Positions 1 through 11,359 of a stretch of DNA of 64,000 nucleotides are shown here, in pieces. The number at the start of each line of letters is the position of its first letter. Position 1 is the stretch's first letter. The DNA is from Lepraria neglecta. Taxonomy: Eukaryota; Ascomycota; Lecanoromycetes; Lecanorales; Stereocaulaceae. The translations under genes and the position numbers were made by a program. Location of the stretch: NCBI GenBank assembly GCA_033220425.1, contig CM065650.1, positions 682,001 through 746,000 of the forward strand, read 5' to 3'. Under the pieces are notes generated by a model. It was not told the DNA's origin and did no database searches. It saw only the letters and a list, made by a program, of their open reading frames with translations.

Positions 1-101
1 GCATCAGGGCGCATCTGGAGGTGTTTCTCGAGGGATTCTTGGCGCTCGATGGGAGACATGAGCGTCTCGTCGATATTGGGATTGGTGTTTTCGCTTGTCA
101 T
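1..101 (-). CDS. RPEL-repeat protein, N-terminal end only (partial at window edge)
   Basis: Reading down the minus strand from the ATG at 101, the frame stays open to the window edge. It encodes MTSENTNPNIDETLMSPIER followed by QESLEKHLQMRPD. The last part matches the start of an RPEL repeat (LExHLxxRPD/E), a motif known to bind G-actin in animal proteins and present in small fungal RPEL proteins. Only about 33 residues lie in the window, so repeat number and length are unknown. The identification rests on one partial motif. Confidence 0.5.
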   Translation of the reverse strand, partial: MTSENTNPNIDETLMSPIERQESLEKHLQMRPD

Positions 102-637
102 ATTTGTAAAGTCTGTGATTTTCCGTTGAGACGAGCAAGTCGAGCTGTCAGGTGGGATGTTTAAGGCGCTCTAAGTCGGAGGGGCAACCTTCCCTCGGCG
201 ACCTTGGCGGCGGATTGTGGGGTTTAGCGGCCGTTATCAATGTTTACTTCAACGACTTTTTAAACTGTTTTTCATCTCATGCTGGCTCTTACCAATATTG
301 ATCTTCTGCTGTTGCTATGCTACTTGATTCCACCTAAGCTCTCTACTTTGACGTGGAAAGTGTGATGGAATGAAAGGCTGTATGAAGTCATATGGCATTG
401 TGTGTTCAACACTTTTCTCTCATTCGCTCCTCCTCTCTTATGATTTGCCAAGTGAATGGCTGGGACAATATAGATACCAATGTGTTGTATATGATAAGAC
501 AGATAACGATAACTCAGGGCCATAAGGAAAGGTCCCAATATCCCAAAGGAAGGCCATCAGCGAGATCAAATTAAGATGTACTTGGAGGATTTCGGCGGAA
601 TGAAAATCCAACTTTCAATGCGAGCCGTACGTCAACA
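102..637. other. Intergenic, upstream of the RPEL gene and downstream of the DyP gene
   Basis: No gene is supported here. The left part should hold the RPEL gene promoter and the right part the 3' end of the peroxidase transcript. It contains a 23-bp GC-rich word (209-231) that recurs at 3974. Small open frames on either strand lack codon pattern or family resemblance. Confidence 0.5.
209..231. repeat. Dispersed 23-bp repeat, copy 1
   Basis: The word beginning ggcggattgtggggtttagc matches 3974-3996 at 22 of 23 positions, in the same orientation. Similar GC-rich words mark ends of DNA transposons or MITEs in some fungi, but no inverted partner was found, so the nature of the element is unknown. 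Confidence 0.45.
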
Positions 638-2571
638 TCAGAGTTCCGATGACGGCTCTGTCAGTGCGAATCTCTCTTTGAGCGCAGGGATCGAGGGCGA
701 GAAGAAGTATTCGCCTCCTTTGGGCACAACCCACTGCTTGGGTAGCTTAAGATTGGCGGTTTGACTGTTGGGATCTGTGCCCGACAGCGTGCGCACTCCA
801 TCGTCGTTGGTTTGACCAATCTGAAAGCGTTTAGAATCAGCATTCCTTGTTCATGAGAAGACATGAGTTTTAGATCCAGTGCTTAAGAAGTCTGTGCTAA
901 CGAGACACGTCTTGGGGGTCGAGGTGGAATATGCAGAAGGAAAGACTTACAATCGGGTCGAATCCTGGGATCTCGTTCGCGGGCTTTCTAGGCGGGAACT
1001 TAGGGGTGTTCGACCAGCCTTAGCATTGTCAACAATCGTCCATCAAAACTTATCAAAGAAGAGATCGCCTACTTTGCTGGATGAATTGGAATCCTTGTTC
1101 GATGTTGCTTTGGTAAGCTATGAACAAGAGGCCGCGTGGCAAATGAGTCTTCTCCGAGGCAGCTTCGACTGCAGAAACCTCAGGTCCGAATGCAATACCG
1201 GACCGAATGATACGATGGGGTGGAAGAGCATTTGGCCCGAATTGGTCTAGGTCGCCTCGAGGGTTCGTCTTGCGGAGATGCGCCGCGAATGGGCATCTAG
1301 TTTGCGTCTGCTGGTCGTCGGGGAAGGTGTAGTGGAAGTTGTTGTTGCGGAGTGGATCTTGCCCGAGGACAGGGTCGTCATGCAGTGGAGCGAGATCGAC
1401 TGGCGCTCCTGCTCGACATCATCACATTTAGCACTGCTCAATATTCAAGAACAACGCAGGACTACATACCGCTCTTCCATCGACCAACAAGGCGTGCACC
1501 AAGGAGCTCACTGCCCTGCTCACGAGTGAGACCGGTGATAGGGATGGGGTTATTCTTCAGGAACGCATTGAATTCAGGGACAAGCTGGAAGAGGTAGCGG
1601 AAAGAAAGGAAGCTCCCATCCAGGGCCCAGTGTGGCCGGGTGACCGGCGCTGCGGGCGTTCCCAATGTGGGTGCATCGCCTGGACGGCCGAGGAGGATTA
1701 TTCCCTGGGGTACCACCTGCTGACCGGGGTTGGGGTTGGCATCGACATCCGTGACTGCCGGGTTCGAAATGCCATCTTGGAAGCCGAAGCTATAATAAGA
1801 TGTCAGTGTTCGAGAAGTTCGACAAAGGCAGATGAGATACGAACTGCTCATGACCCTTCTCCTTTCCCGATCGGACGTCTCCAACAAGGCGGATGACTTC
1901 GTGAATGATTGGATTCCGCGCTTGAACAAGCAAGATCTTCTCGATCTCTGCCAGTTTTTCGGCGACTGTGGCATAACTATCGCCAGTGATCAGGATCAAG
2001 CCGTCAATTTCCTGCTTGAAAGCAGGAATCCAATCAGGATCGAATGGGCCGTTGGATGGCGAGGTTCCAATATCACCGAGCTCCTTCGCGCCAGCAAGCA
2101 TGCCTGCATCGAAGGCAGCATCGCCAATCTCATCCGTGATCCCCATCTGCAGGGATTGAAATAGAGAGTCAGTGACATGCAAGCCCTCATGTTTTTGCAA
2201 TTCAAACAGCCTCACTGACCTTTTTTAGTCCCTTGGTGCTGAAAGATATATTGACCCCACTCAGTTTCAAGTGCGGGGGTGTGATTTTTTTCTCGGCCGC
2301 ATCTTTCTTGTTCTGAGCAAGCTGCTTTCGCTGGTCGTTGATGACCTCGGCGGTGCTGGTAATCAAGGGCACGAGCTTTCCGAGCTGCGTACGAAATTCA
2401 TGGACGTAGGCATCGTTAATACGGAAGAAGTAGCATGTTTCGGTCTTCTTGGGAAGACCTCCCGCCCTGTCGAGATTAAGGCTGAATGTAATTATGACAG
2501 GATGACATTGTCTTACAAGATGTCGCCCTGAACTTTTCCGAGATCCAAGGGGGGGGAGCAGGGGAAGACAT
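638..2571 (-). CDS. DyP-type (dye-decolorizing) haem peroxidase, seven exons, frame break near the start
   Basis: Haem peroxidase oxidising dyes and aromatic compounds with H2O2. Predicted exons (minus strand): 2517-2571, 2220-2466, 1845-2146, 1470-1789, 1073-1408, 951-1018 and 638-820; about 503 residues, usual for fungal DyPs. Family motifs appear in order: LGKVQGDIL then GLPKKTETCYFFRI at the N-terminus; GHEHFGFQDGISNP, formed exactly across the 1845/1789 junction and carrying the distal catalytic Asp; WKSGAPVDLAPLHDDP; CPFAAHLRKTNPR with the likely proximal haem His; GLLFIAYQSNIEQGFQFIQ; and the terminal WVVPKGGEYFFSPSIPALK. No clear signal peptide is seen. The natural start MSSPAPP (ATG 2569-2571) is one base out of frame because of a run of eight G at 2549-2556; nine would restore it. 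Alternatively an upstream exon supplies the start. Confidence 0.9.
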
Positions 2572-5165
2572 CTGCGAGATCTGACGACGGAGCGTTGTTT
2601 GTCAAGGTGCAGATGTAGTATACCAGAGAAATTGTTTGGTTGTATAGGCGAGCACGGGCCGCTGGTGAAAGATGCTGTAAGAACTGTAAGCAAATGTTAG
2701 ATGAGCAGAAAGCTTTCTTATAATGCTGAGCGAAGCCAATCCAAGGGAATAGACTGTGGAGCAACACGACCCGTTTAAGGGTTCCAAACATTTGGATGAG
2801 CACTAAGGGTCTCGTATACCATGCTTGTGATCACAAGATACATGAGAGTTTGAGCCATTTGATGATTGGTCTGATGGGGGTGGTCAGACATTCTACCTTA
2901 CTGGGGCGCTGTTGGCGGCCAGCTGAGTTGCTGGATTTGTGGCTTACTACAGCAGACCTGAGCGAAAGTGGATGCTCCATCTTCATGCATAAGCCTCGAG
3001 GCTGGATAACATCCAATAAGAAAAGGCAGAGCTAGTGGGTCGAGACTCCTCCATCGCCAGCCTTATGGTACTGTGGCATTTAAAAAGCGAGCCCTTGTGT
3101 ATCTTGTTAGCATCCTCAGGGCTTTTATGGTACATGTTGCGCAAATAACCCTTGTAGGAGCTTCTAAGGAAGACCCCCGCAAGCCTATCGATCGGTGTAG
3201 GATTAGAATTTGAAATTCACACGTCTCTCACCTACCGTAGCTTCTTCCGTTCGGTCGACGAGAGCATTCTTTCGGTAGGCTAGGTGGATTAAAATCCCTC
3301 TTCGAAGTCACGATACGATAAGCTGAGCAGGGATCAATGTATATGGACTTGGCCATGCGGTCAGCGTCCAGAACGGGGGATAGCTGATTGATGAGTAACG
3401 TATCCTCATACAAGCGAGCATGCTGACATGGCGTGTGAGAAAGAGAAATTTGGTAGCCGGCGAACACGTGCAGGTCGTAGGATGCACTACTGCAGCCCCC
3501 GCACCTTATCTTAGCGTTAAGTGGCACCATTTGAATGTAACTCTCAGCCGAGTCAGCAGAGATGGCTTTGTTCTCGATGCCTTCGTTCTTTTTGCTTTTC
3601 ATCCTCGGTTACGCGACAATGCTTTCCTGACTCCACGGCAGGGATGGGGATCGGAGATCAGATCCCGGCAGGATTCTCTTGTTGCGTGCCCATGGCCTCA
3701 TAACGAATGTTAGATGCCTGTTTTGGGCTGAGTCACCCCCTATCGAGTCCGGGGGGACGACATCAGCACTGCGGTCTCTTGGCACCTTTTGTATGGATCC
3801 GCATTTTCGATGGACTAGAAGAAGGCGGGTTTTCATAGACGAAATCCTGTTGTACGCATCCGAGCGATGCTGTGTCTCAATAGACAAGCTGGTCTCTGAG
3901 ACAAACAATGGAAGGCCCTAAAGCCGCACCAACAGCCCCTAAACCTTATCAATTAGGATAGTCTTCTGGGGCCGGCGGATTGTGGGGCTTAGCGGCGGAG
4001 AACACCGCTGATATTGGACCGAGGACGTCTCTCGCTCTCATTTTTCTTGCCTTTTGCTCATTCCTCATGACTGGCTGGAATGATTATCTAAGTGTCTTGA
4101 CGCTACTTCTTGAGGCAACCATGCTATCTGAGCCTACATTATATGCGAGCATGGCCGCTATCGGTTACAGAAATAGCCATGAAACGTTCACTAAGATATT
4201 CAAGAGCCGCTCGAGATGTTGCCAGCCGTACTAGCATTTTGTCCCTCCATGCTATCGCTTGAACGTCTTGACACCATTCCTATGTGGGAACAAGCGTATT
4301 GTCATACATGCGGATCCGCCATGTAGCTCTCGTTCTGGACTTTTGCAGCAGGCGGTGGTGCCTACCATTCTACGAGTTAACTCGGAACCATCTCCTTTCT
4401 ACGATCCTTTTGGGGCTAAAAAGACCGTTCTAAATACATAGATCGAGTCTCTTGTCAGGTAACTCGTTCAAAAATCCCGATTGCCGCTCCATCTAGACTG
4501 TTGATCAAGTCAAATGTACCTTTTTGGCCTTTTGATGAGCGCAAATCGGGCAAAGATTCGCCAAACGTATTAAGAGCACAAAATTGACAAAATTCACTGC
4601 ATCAATCCCTTTTAGCATGCGGTCTTGAACATCAGACTTTCACTAAATGAACAAGTCATGTGGTGTTTTATCAGCTCAATAGCCCCGAGTCAACCTGTTC
4701 CCCCTGGGTCTCCCGCCAGATTTCTAACCTGTCTACCCGACCCGTGAATTCAATTGAACAGATACGCAAGGACCAATTGGACCAAGACGACTATGGCTCC
4801 GTGATGGGCTAATTCGTCTCCTGCAAGTCAGGTACAGGCATTGGGCGCGGTTTCTCACCAGTTCGAATCTCTACCAATCTTCCAACAGGTAATGTGTTTT
4901 CTTTTTAGAGTACCATAAATTGTCTTATACTGTAACAGCCTACAGATGTTTATCTTCAAAATTCACGATGTAACGTGAGTCGGCTCTTTACGCACCATCT
5001 TGCATAGCCGCAACATGCGCATTTGCATTTTACCACTTGCTACGAATCAACCGTGCATGACACCCCGTCATACATATCCATATTGGAGCAAAGGTGTCTT
5101 GAATGGAGTTCTCTTAATCATGAATAAACGCATTGGCATCAAGAGTACGATATCTCTCTTTCACA
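2572..5165. other. Gene-poor 2.6-kb stretch
   Basis: No open frame here shows a protein motif, conserved spacing or plausible splice partners. It holds the second copy of the 23-bp repeat (3974-3996) and a weak tRNA-like A-box/B-box pair near 4795 and 4860 that does not fold. The rest looks like ordinary intergenic sequence. Confidence 0.5.
3974..3996. repeat. Dispersed 23-bp repeat, copy 2
   Basis: Differs from 209-231 at one position (c for t). The flanks of the two copies do not align beyond the word, so this is not a simple recent segmental duplication. It may be the conserved end of a small, decayed DNA element. Confidence 0.45.
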
Positions 5166-5898
5166 ATGCCGGCCTTCGCACCTCTTTACCACCTAATCTT
5201 CCTAATACAGATACTTTCCCTAGGCGCCGCAGCAGTACCGCCATTGAACTCACACTCACTTTATCCAGCACCACCACTGGGCTTGGAACATGCACTGAGC
5301 CAATCTGCACCACCAGCAGTCGCCAGCGGCACGCCTACACTCCCGCAAAGTTCAATAGCTACAAGGTAGGCATCCAAGTCACTGTTCTAGCGGTCTCAGC
5401 TGATACTAGCTGCGTAGCGGCCTTGACAGTACCAATGGCTTCCCCATGACTTATGCGATTCCTCTCACTATTCCGCCAATCATATTAAGTATCAATCCTA
5501 GCCCGCACCTACCAATCCTACCGAACAACTGCAACAACGCGATCGTATTCGGACTCAATTTGCTCGTCTCCTATGTCATAACCAATCAAGGCGATGGCCC
5601 AATACCTCCGCCTGGACTGTTATTCGGAGCCCCTGGCGTAGGGCTCTCAATCGAAAGTCATGTGCCGGGTACAGAGTTGGACATTACATACGGTCAGGCA
5701 GCATTCGTGCTGCGAGGCGTTTGGGAGCTCACGGCTTTAATTGGCGCATATACGCTCAGTATGGAGATGTTTGTGGGCGGGTTGAGCCCGGCGAACTATA
5801 GGGGTCATGTTGAATTACATCTTCGTGTTGCAGATGACAATGCTACAACGGCTTCTGCTGCCCCTGCATTTGCAGGTGCAGCGAGATTGATGGCCTGA
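5166..5898 (+). CDS. Small secreted protein, unknown family
   Basis: Two exons, 5166-5365 and 5418-5898, give 226 residues. The ATG at 5166 was chosen because it begins a clean signal peptide (hydrophobic YHLIFLIQILSLGAAA, likely cut before VPP); open sequence upstream of it has no hydrophobic start. The 52-nt GT-AG intron joins ..SSIAT to SGLDSTNGFPMTY. The mature part has a Ser/Pro/Ala-rich N-terminal stretch and then a hydrophobic beta-rich domain (NAIVFGLNLLVSYVI, GLLFGAPGVGLSIES, FVLRGVWELTALIGAYTLSM) with only one Cys. The C-terminus (AAPAFAGAARLMA) is too weak for a clear GPI signal. I do not recognise the family. Secretion is supported; an effector role is not. Confidence 0.65.
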
Positions 5899-6408
5899 GG
5901 CTTGAAAAGTGGATCTGCTCTTGAGATAGCGATGATCGATTCATCACGACCTAGCAATACCTTTATATTGCCAGAGTCACAGTTCCTTGCTGTGACCGAT
6001 TACCCTGATTACCATAACCTTAGCTCGTCGGCATAGCCTTATCGCTAGTATCCAGCTCCATCTACTAAGCAAACGTCAGGCTCCCAGCTCTGGCTGAATC
6101 GTTTGCCAAATGTTCTCGGCAGAATTCTATTACCAGTATTCAGCTCCATGACACAATCAAATGTCACAATGTTAGCTCTTCGCTGTAATTCGAAGCCCCA
6201 ATCCCAGCTTGTAAGTTGCTACTGCTATTATCGACCAGCTTCCGGATACAATGAAGTCTCAGTGATTCAATTCCAAGAAAGAATATTTGACGTGAACCAT
6301 TTCTAAGCTGATCACGTGACCGCGATTCCGAGACGCGTCGGAACGATTTCCCCGTAAAGTAGTCCACCAAGCTTCCGTCTTGGCGATTGTAGCTTCTCAC
6401 ACAGCGCT
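5899..6408. other. Intergenic; decayed ~87-bp tandem duplication
   Basis: 3' region of the secreted gene and promoter of NBS1. Around 6025-6085 and 6112-6168 two blocks resemble each other (both contain cagctccat preceded by agtat-c-c/agtat-t-c and followed by a-c/t-gtca); several differences are C/T. No coding potential was recognised. Confidence 0.35.
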
Positions 6409-9130
6409 ATGTGGACCTTGGACTGTGACACCAATATCCTAGCAGGTACGATGGAGCAAAAACATGTTCTGGGATCTCAAGCTAAGGTGTACGTGCAGGC
6501 AAGAGAATATGGCTTCGACCTGGCAAGAAATATCTCTTTGGGAGAACACTCGACCCTAAGGGCAAGAATTGTGAAGATTCCTCTCTACTTGAATACTTTT
6601 AGTCGCCTTTGGTATACGCTGACCATGCCACAGCTAGCTTCCAGCTGAAGGACGAGAAGTCCGTTTCTCGCCAGCACCTCACCTTGACTGTCTCGAACGT
6701 CAAGCTTGGCGATGGAGTGAGTTCTCCCAGGTCACATACGTCAAATGAATCCTCTCTGACTACCACAGTCCCTCGTACATACTCGATCAGAAATCACATT
6801 CAAGGATGAAGCCACCAAAGTCGGCTCCGTAATCGATGGGGATCGAATCAAGGACGAGACACGAGTGTTGAAGAAAGATGAGCATGTCTTCAAGCTGGGG
6901 AAGTCGGAGCACACGTTTCGGTACAATGGGAGCTACTATATGGGAAGCCATAGCTGACATGCTGTGCTAGTCTCAAGTGGCATCCTGTCGTCTTCACCTT
7001 CTCCCTCAGCTCGAAAGAATTGAAAGCAGGCAAAGACCCTCTAGTTGCATATCGAACCCGACTTGAAGATCTCGACATCAAAGTCATCATACCCTATGTT
7101 ATCGGCGCCACCACCCATGTCGTTAGCAGTAAGCGGAACACTGCTAAAGGACTACAAGCTCTCATCAATGCAAAACACATTGTCGCGGAGACCTACATCG
7201 ACGCTCTGATCTATGCAACTACGCCCGAGAACCTCGACGAACTGGAGAGCCTTTCACCGCTTGAGGAGGACTTCGATACCAATTGGCCAAATGCTCTAGC
7301 ACATCTGCCAGCTAAAAGCAAAGAGCCCAATGAGCGACCCTCGGAATACTTTGTCCCCAAACCAGAGCGTTGTAATGTCTTCGATGGCTACACCTTCGTC
7401 TTCTGCGATCCGGCTCAGTTTGAAACATTACAAGCTCCTATCACAAATGGAGGAGGAAAGGCTTTGGAGTTCACTCTCCATCCTGGTAAAACTACAACAG
7501 AGGAGATCGTACGCTATGTCAAAAGTGTGGCGGGGGAAAAGGGACTTGGCGAGTTTGAGGATGGAAGTGAGGGCAAAGGGGTAGTAGTCGTTAGGTTCAG
7601 GGGCAAGAAAGAATTTGCTGAATGGGCCGCGAACTTGGATACTGAGGTATCTTTGGCCCTCGGCCAGCGGCTAATCGAACAGAGCGAGTTCATGGACGCC
7701 ATCCTGATGAACGATGCCAGCATGCTTAGGAGGCCACTTCTACCAGAAGATGAAGACTGTGAGATACTACCCATTACTCGACCATCAACTCTGAGAACGC
7801 ATGAACTGATTGACGCTGATTCTTTAGCTCTTACTTCCCAACGACCTGTCAAAACAGCCGCTACTAGTCGGGCAACTGCGCCCTCAGAAGATGTCATGGA
7901 AACCGACAAGCCTGCCGAGCCTGAAGTTTCTAAGATCCCACGTAGACGTGCTCGTGCTCGAGGTGCTGTAGTCAGTCGTTTCAAGGGTTTCGATGATGAC
8001 GACGATTTCTCAGCTCCAGCATCTTCTCGACCTGCCCCTGTCGAATCACTGATGGACAGTGTACCGAACAATGGAAGTTCGCGCCCTCACTCAGTAAGCT
8101 GTATCCTACAGAGCACCCGCAGCAGGACTGACTGATGCAGAATGGCGCCTCACTTGTGGACTCGGCTATGGAGGTAGACTCACAGAATCAACAAAATGGC
8201 GAGAGCCAGGCCGCGAATCCTAGGAAGCGACCTGCACCGCCGCCTGAGGAGGACGAAGAGGGAGAAATTGACAAGCTTTTGCCAGCTGCCGCAGCTATAA
8301 AACGACGGAGGATAGAGGAAGAAGAAGAGGAAGTTCAGCGAAGTGGTATATCAAACGAGACATCATATGGGACTTCGCAAAAGAAATCCGAATCAGAGAA
8401 AGCTAGAAAGCCGAAGAAGGAGGTCAACATTAAAGACGTAGTACGTGAGCGACGAGAAGCAGAAGAAGAGGCCGCAAGACAAGACGAAGAAAATCTACGG
8501 GACACTCTCGAGGGTATGGCAGTCGAAGAGATGAAGAGCCTCGCAGTGGTGGAGGAGATGGAGCTACGGGACCGCTCCGAACAAACACAGCGTAGGAATC
8601 CTAACGGCGACGCCAACAGCCGTTGGGACGAGCGCTGGAATGGGAGAAAGAACTTCAAGAAATTCCGTCGACGCGGCGAAGGCACGCAAGCGAGGCGTGG
8701 CCCGACTCTCATTGTTCCTCTTGAAGAAGTCAAGAAGAAGGACTACGGGATCGGGGAGGACTACTGGGTGGAAACCGAGAGAACGAGGAAGAAGCGAAAG
8801 CAGAAGGATCGCAGCACGCAATCTCAATCCCAAAGCCAACCCTTCGCCACAGCGAAGAGTGAGCCCGTCGAAGTGCCGTCTGAGCTCGCTATTGACGGAG
8901 AACTACCTGAATCTATTGATCTGGAAACTCTAAGGACCACGAGAAGTCAAGAGCGGACGCAGCAGACACATGAGAGCAGTACTAGATCCAGAGTCGTCAA
9001 TGGGAAGAGACCAGCATCTAGTCATGGCAATTCTGCGCCGGCTAAGAAGCAGAAGCGGTTTGCGGTGCAGGATTCTGATAGTGATAGCGAGGATGAGCTG
9101 AAATTTAGGTTTAAGAAGAGAGGTAGATAG
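6409..9130 (+). CDS. NBS1: NBS1/Xrs2-like DNA double-strand-break repair protein
   Basis: Regulatory subunit of the Mre11-Rad50-Nbs1 complex, acting in the nucleus in break sensing, end processing and Tel1/ATM recruitment. Exons: 6409-6445, 6499-6570, 6634-6716, 6769-6920, about 6971-8093 and 8141-9130; about 818 residues. The FHA domain occupies roughly residues 10-110: the splice into exon 2 creates GKRIWLRPGKKYLFGRT, followed by DEKSVSRQHLTL with the phosphopeptide-binding Arg/Ser/His. A BRCT-like region follows (LEDLDIKVIIPYV, VVSSKRNTAKGLQALINAKH). After a long charged linker comes the Mre11-binding C-terminal segment KNFKKFRRRG..IVPLEEVKKKDYGIGEDYW near residue 660. The end, EDELKFRFKKRGR, fits the acidic FxF/Y ATM/Tel1-binding motif. 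The exon 2 donor (GTGAAG) is the least certain junction. Confidence 0.92.
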
Positions 9131-9417
9131 ATGGACGGGAGAAATATCGCTTGAGCTGTTGCTAGCTTTGCTATCTGTCTTCCAAGCATCTAATTTACAT
9201 ATATCGTGACGTTCCAGCTGCTCATCATAGATTTTGTAACGACTAAAGTACATGTATGTGACCATACTCTGCCATCCTTTCCCCGTCCATCTTGCATTCG
9301 TATAGGTAAAATCCGTATTTGTGAATCATCCGAATCATGACTGGCTCCAATAGCCACCATGATATTTTCCATCTAAATCTCTCTATGACAACCTCTCCAA
9401 GGCCCTTCTACATCTCT

Positions 9418-9919
9418 CTAATCCTCCATGGCCCTCTCCTCCATGGTAGCGACCGCACTCTCCAATTCCCTGACCCTGTTCCCTACCCTTCTCTTTATCT
9501 CCTCCCCGCCCTCTTCGGCAACGGCCTTCTCAAACGCCTTCTTCAGCTTCGCCAATTCTTCCTGCGCAGCCGCACGATCGTCAGCGGCGTAGACGGTCTT
9601 CTTGTCAGTTTCTTCGGACGCGATTTCGAATTCGTCTTTAGCTGTTGCGTAGCTGAAATGTGTTAGCAATGAGAAATTGTTCAATTTTGGACCGCGGCGG
9701 GATGGGAGATGTATACAGCTCCTGGATCTCTTCTATCTTCTCGTCGATGGGCATTTTGGTGACGTAGGAACGGATCGAAATGGGGTTATGGAGGACGGAC
9801 GCGTGGGCTCGAGGGCTGTATGAGAAAGGACGGGGTGATATATGAAGTGCCCGGGGGACGACTAGTCGCGAGGACCGCAGCAATATTCGTGGGATCATGG
9901 TGCTAAATGTTGATTGCAT
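9418..9919 (-). CDS. Conserved fungal mitochondrial coiled-coil protein
   Basis: Two exons, 9717-9919 and 9418-9652, give 145 residues. The N-terminus is Arg/Ser-rich without acids (MIPRILLRSSRLVV..), typical of a mitochondrial presequence; translation could start at 9919 or at the internal ATG at 9898. After it lies MPIDEKIEEIQELYATAKDE and a long charged helix rich in Ala/Glu/Lys (AAAQEELAKLKKAFEKAVAEE), predicted coiled coil. I recall similar short fungal proteins but no assigned function. It converges on NBS1 (287 bp between stops) and shares a 189-bp divergent promoter with the next gene. Confidence 0.75.
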
Positions 9920-10108
9920 GTTGAACGTTGTTCTCCCGCTTTAGGACCAAGAAAACATTTACCTTTACTACCCGGCTATGAGCCTTGGTGGCGGCGTACT
10001 TGATTGTCTCACGCGATAACACCCTCAAGTGGGACTTTCTTTATTGCATGACAATTTCTTTCTCTTGTGAGCGTGCTTGGCTTCTTCTCATGAGCAACTA
10101 GGTCTGCT
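9920..10108. promoter_or_regulatory. Divergent promoter, 189 bp
   Basis: Lies between two head-to-head start codons (mitochondrial coiled-coil protein and cytochrome-b5-like protein). No TATA box or named factor site stands out. The short spacing is the only evidence. Confidence 0.4.
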
Positions 10109-11098
10109 ATGGTGTTTCTGGGAATAGGTATACTGGTTGTATCGTTGTCAGTGGCCTTATACAAGTACAGGTTCTCCGCAACTTGGGCACAGAAAGAGAG
10201 ATCCGAGAAAACAGATCATGCTCCGAGAATAACCGAGCTCGAAGATGACAGAGAGGACACAGACAGGAAGGAGCGCCCATCCATACCAACACTGAAGCTC
10301 GATGAAGGCGATGATAAAGGCTATGCGCCTACCAAGTCAGACGATGCGCCTCAAGCTCTCCAGCCAGCTGCAATACTACAGACAAAGCCAGCAGCTCAAG
10401 CAAACGCAATGGAACAATCTAGCAAAACAACGATGCCGCCACCCGCGTTCCCCAGTCCAAACGCAAAACGAAAACCCGACCAACCACCCGCCTCCCTCAT
10501 GCGACCACCCTCTCGTCCTACTCCAAGCCCACCAACCTTCAAAACACCACCCAAACCCTCAAAAACCCTCCGCCCACCCCCTTCAACCGCTTCAACCCTC
10601 CGCGTCCCACCCTCCCGCTCCCCCGCTCCCCCCACCTCCTCAATCGCCCCAACAACATCAATCCTCTCTCCCTCCGCGCGCCCATCAAAAAAAGTTCTCC
10701 TAGACCCCGGCCACTCCCCCCTCGACTGGGCGCACCTCACCGCCAATCTGCCCACGCCCACCTTCCTACGCGGCAAAGACGTTCCCCCGCAGCTCATACG
10801 TGTCCCACCTTCACTGTTGAACTATCATAGTGGCAGGAAGGGGAAAGATGCGTGGGGCGTATGGCAGGGAAAGGTGTATAATTTGACGCCGTATATGAAG
10901 TTTCATCCGGGCGGAGTGGATCAGTTGATGAGGGGGGCGGGGAAGGAGAGGGAGGGGGAGAGGCTGTTTAATGAGATTCATCCGTGGGTTAGTTGGGAGA
11001 ATATGCTCGGGGAGTGTCTTGTGGGGATTTTGGTTGGGGAGGGTGAGGTTCAGGCGAATGGAGAGGTGGAGGAGAATGCTTTGGAGGAGATGGATTGA
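10109..11098 (+). CDS. Membrane-anchored cytochrome b5-like haem-binding protein
   Basis: A single exon of 329 residues. The N-terminus has one transmembrane segment (VFLGIGILVVSLSVALYKY), followed by an acidic segment and a long Pro/Ser-rich low-complexity linker (about residues 110-195). The C-terminal domain has both axial haem ligands of the cytochrome b5 fold: the first His in MKFHPGGVDQLM (near residue 272) and the second in FNEIHPWVSWE. The preceding GKDAWGVWQGKVYNLTPY is typical of the fold. The architecture resembles the Irc21/CYB5R4-type b5 domain rather than ER cytochrome b5. The likely role is electron transfer at a membrane. The linker is strongly C-rich on the plus strand and makes spurious open frames. 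Confidence 0.85.
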   Translation: MVFLGIGILVVSLSVALYKYRFSATWAQKERSEKTDHAPRITELEDDREDTDRKERPSIPTLKLDEGDDKGYAPTKSDDAPQALQPAAILQTKPAAQANAMEQSSKTTMPPPAFPSPNAKRKPDQPPASLMRPPSRPTPSPPTFKTPPKPSKTLRPPPSTASTLRVPPSRSPAPPTSSIAPTTSILSPSARPSKKVLLDPGHSPLDWAHLTANLPTPTFLRGKDVPPQLIRVPPSLLNYHSGRKGKDAWGVWQGKVYNLTPYMKFHPGGVDQLMRGAGKEREGERLFNEIHPWVSWENMLGECLVGILVGEGEVQANGEVEENALEEMD

Positions 11099-11359
11099 TT
11101 ATCCGCGATGGTCTGTAATGTTATGAGTGGAACGAAGCATTGATGATAAGCCGCATTTTCTAGAAGCATGGGTTTACCCGCGGGTCATGGAGGCTTTTCG
11201 ATTTCCAAAGATACCCATAAACCGATTATAGACGGTCTTTATGCCCATGTCTTCAATATCATCTTTGACCCAACATTTATCACTCTACGATTGACCCTCT
11301 CGCAATGATCATATACCATATATCGAATCCCAACGCTCCCATTGCATTGGTAATTGCTT

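Noticed and set aside
4788-4882. tRNA-like sequence with A-box (tggctccgtgatgg) and B-box (agttcgaatct)
   Set aside because: The T-arm and acceptor stem do not pair and no clear anticodon loop forms; at most a degenerate relic.
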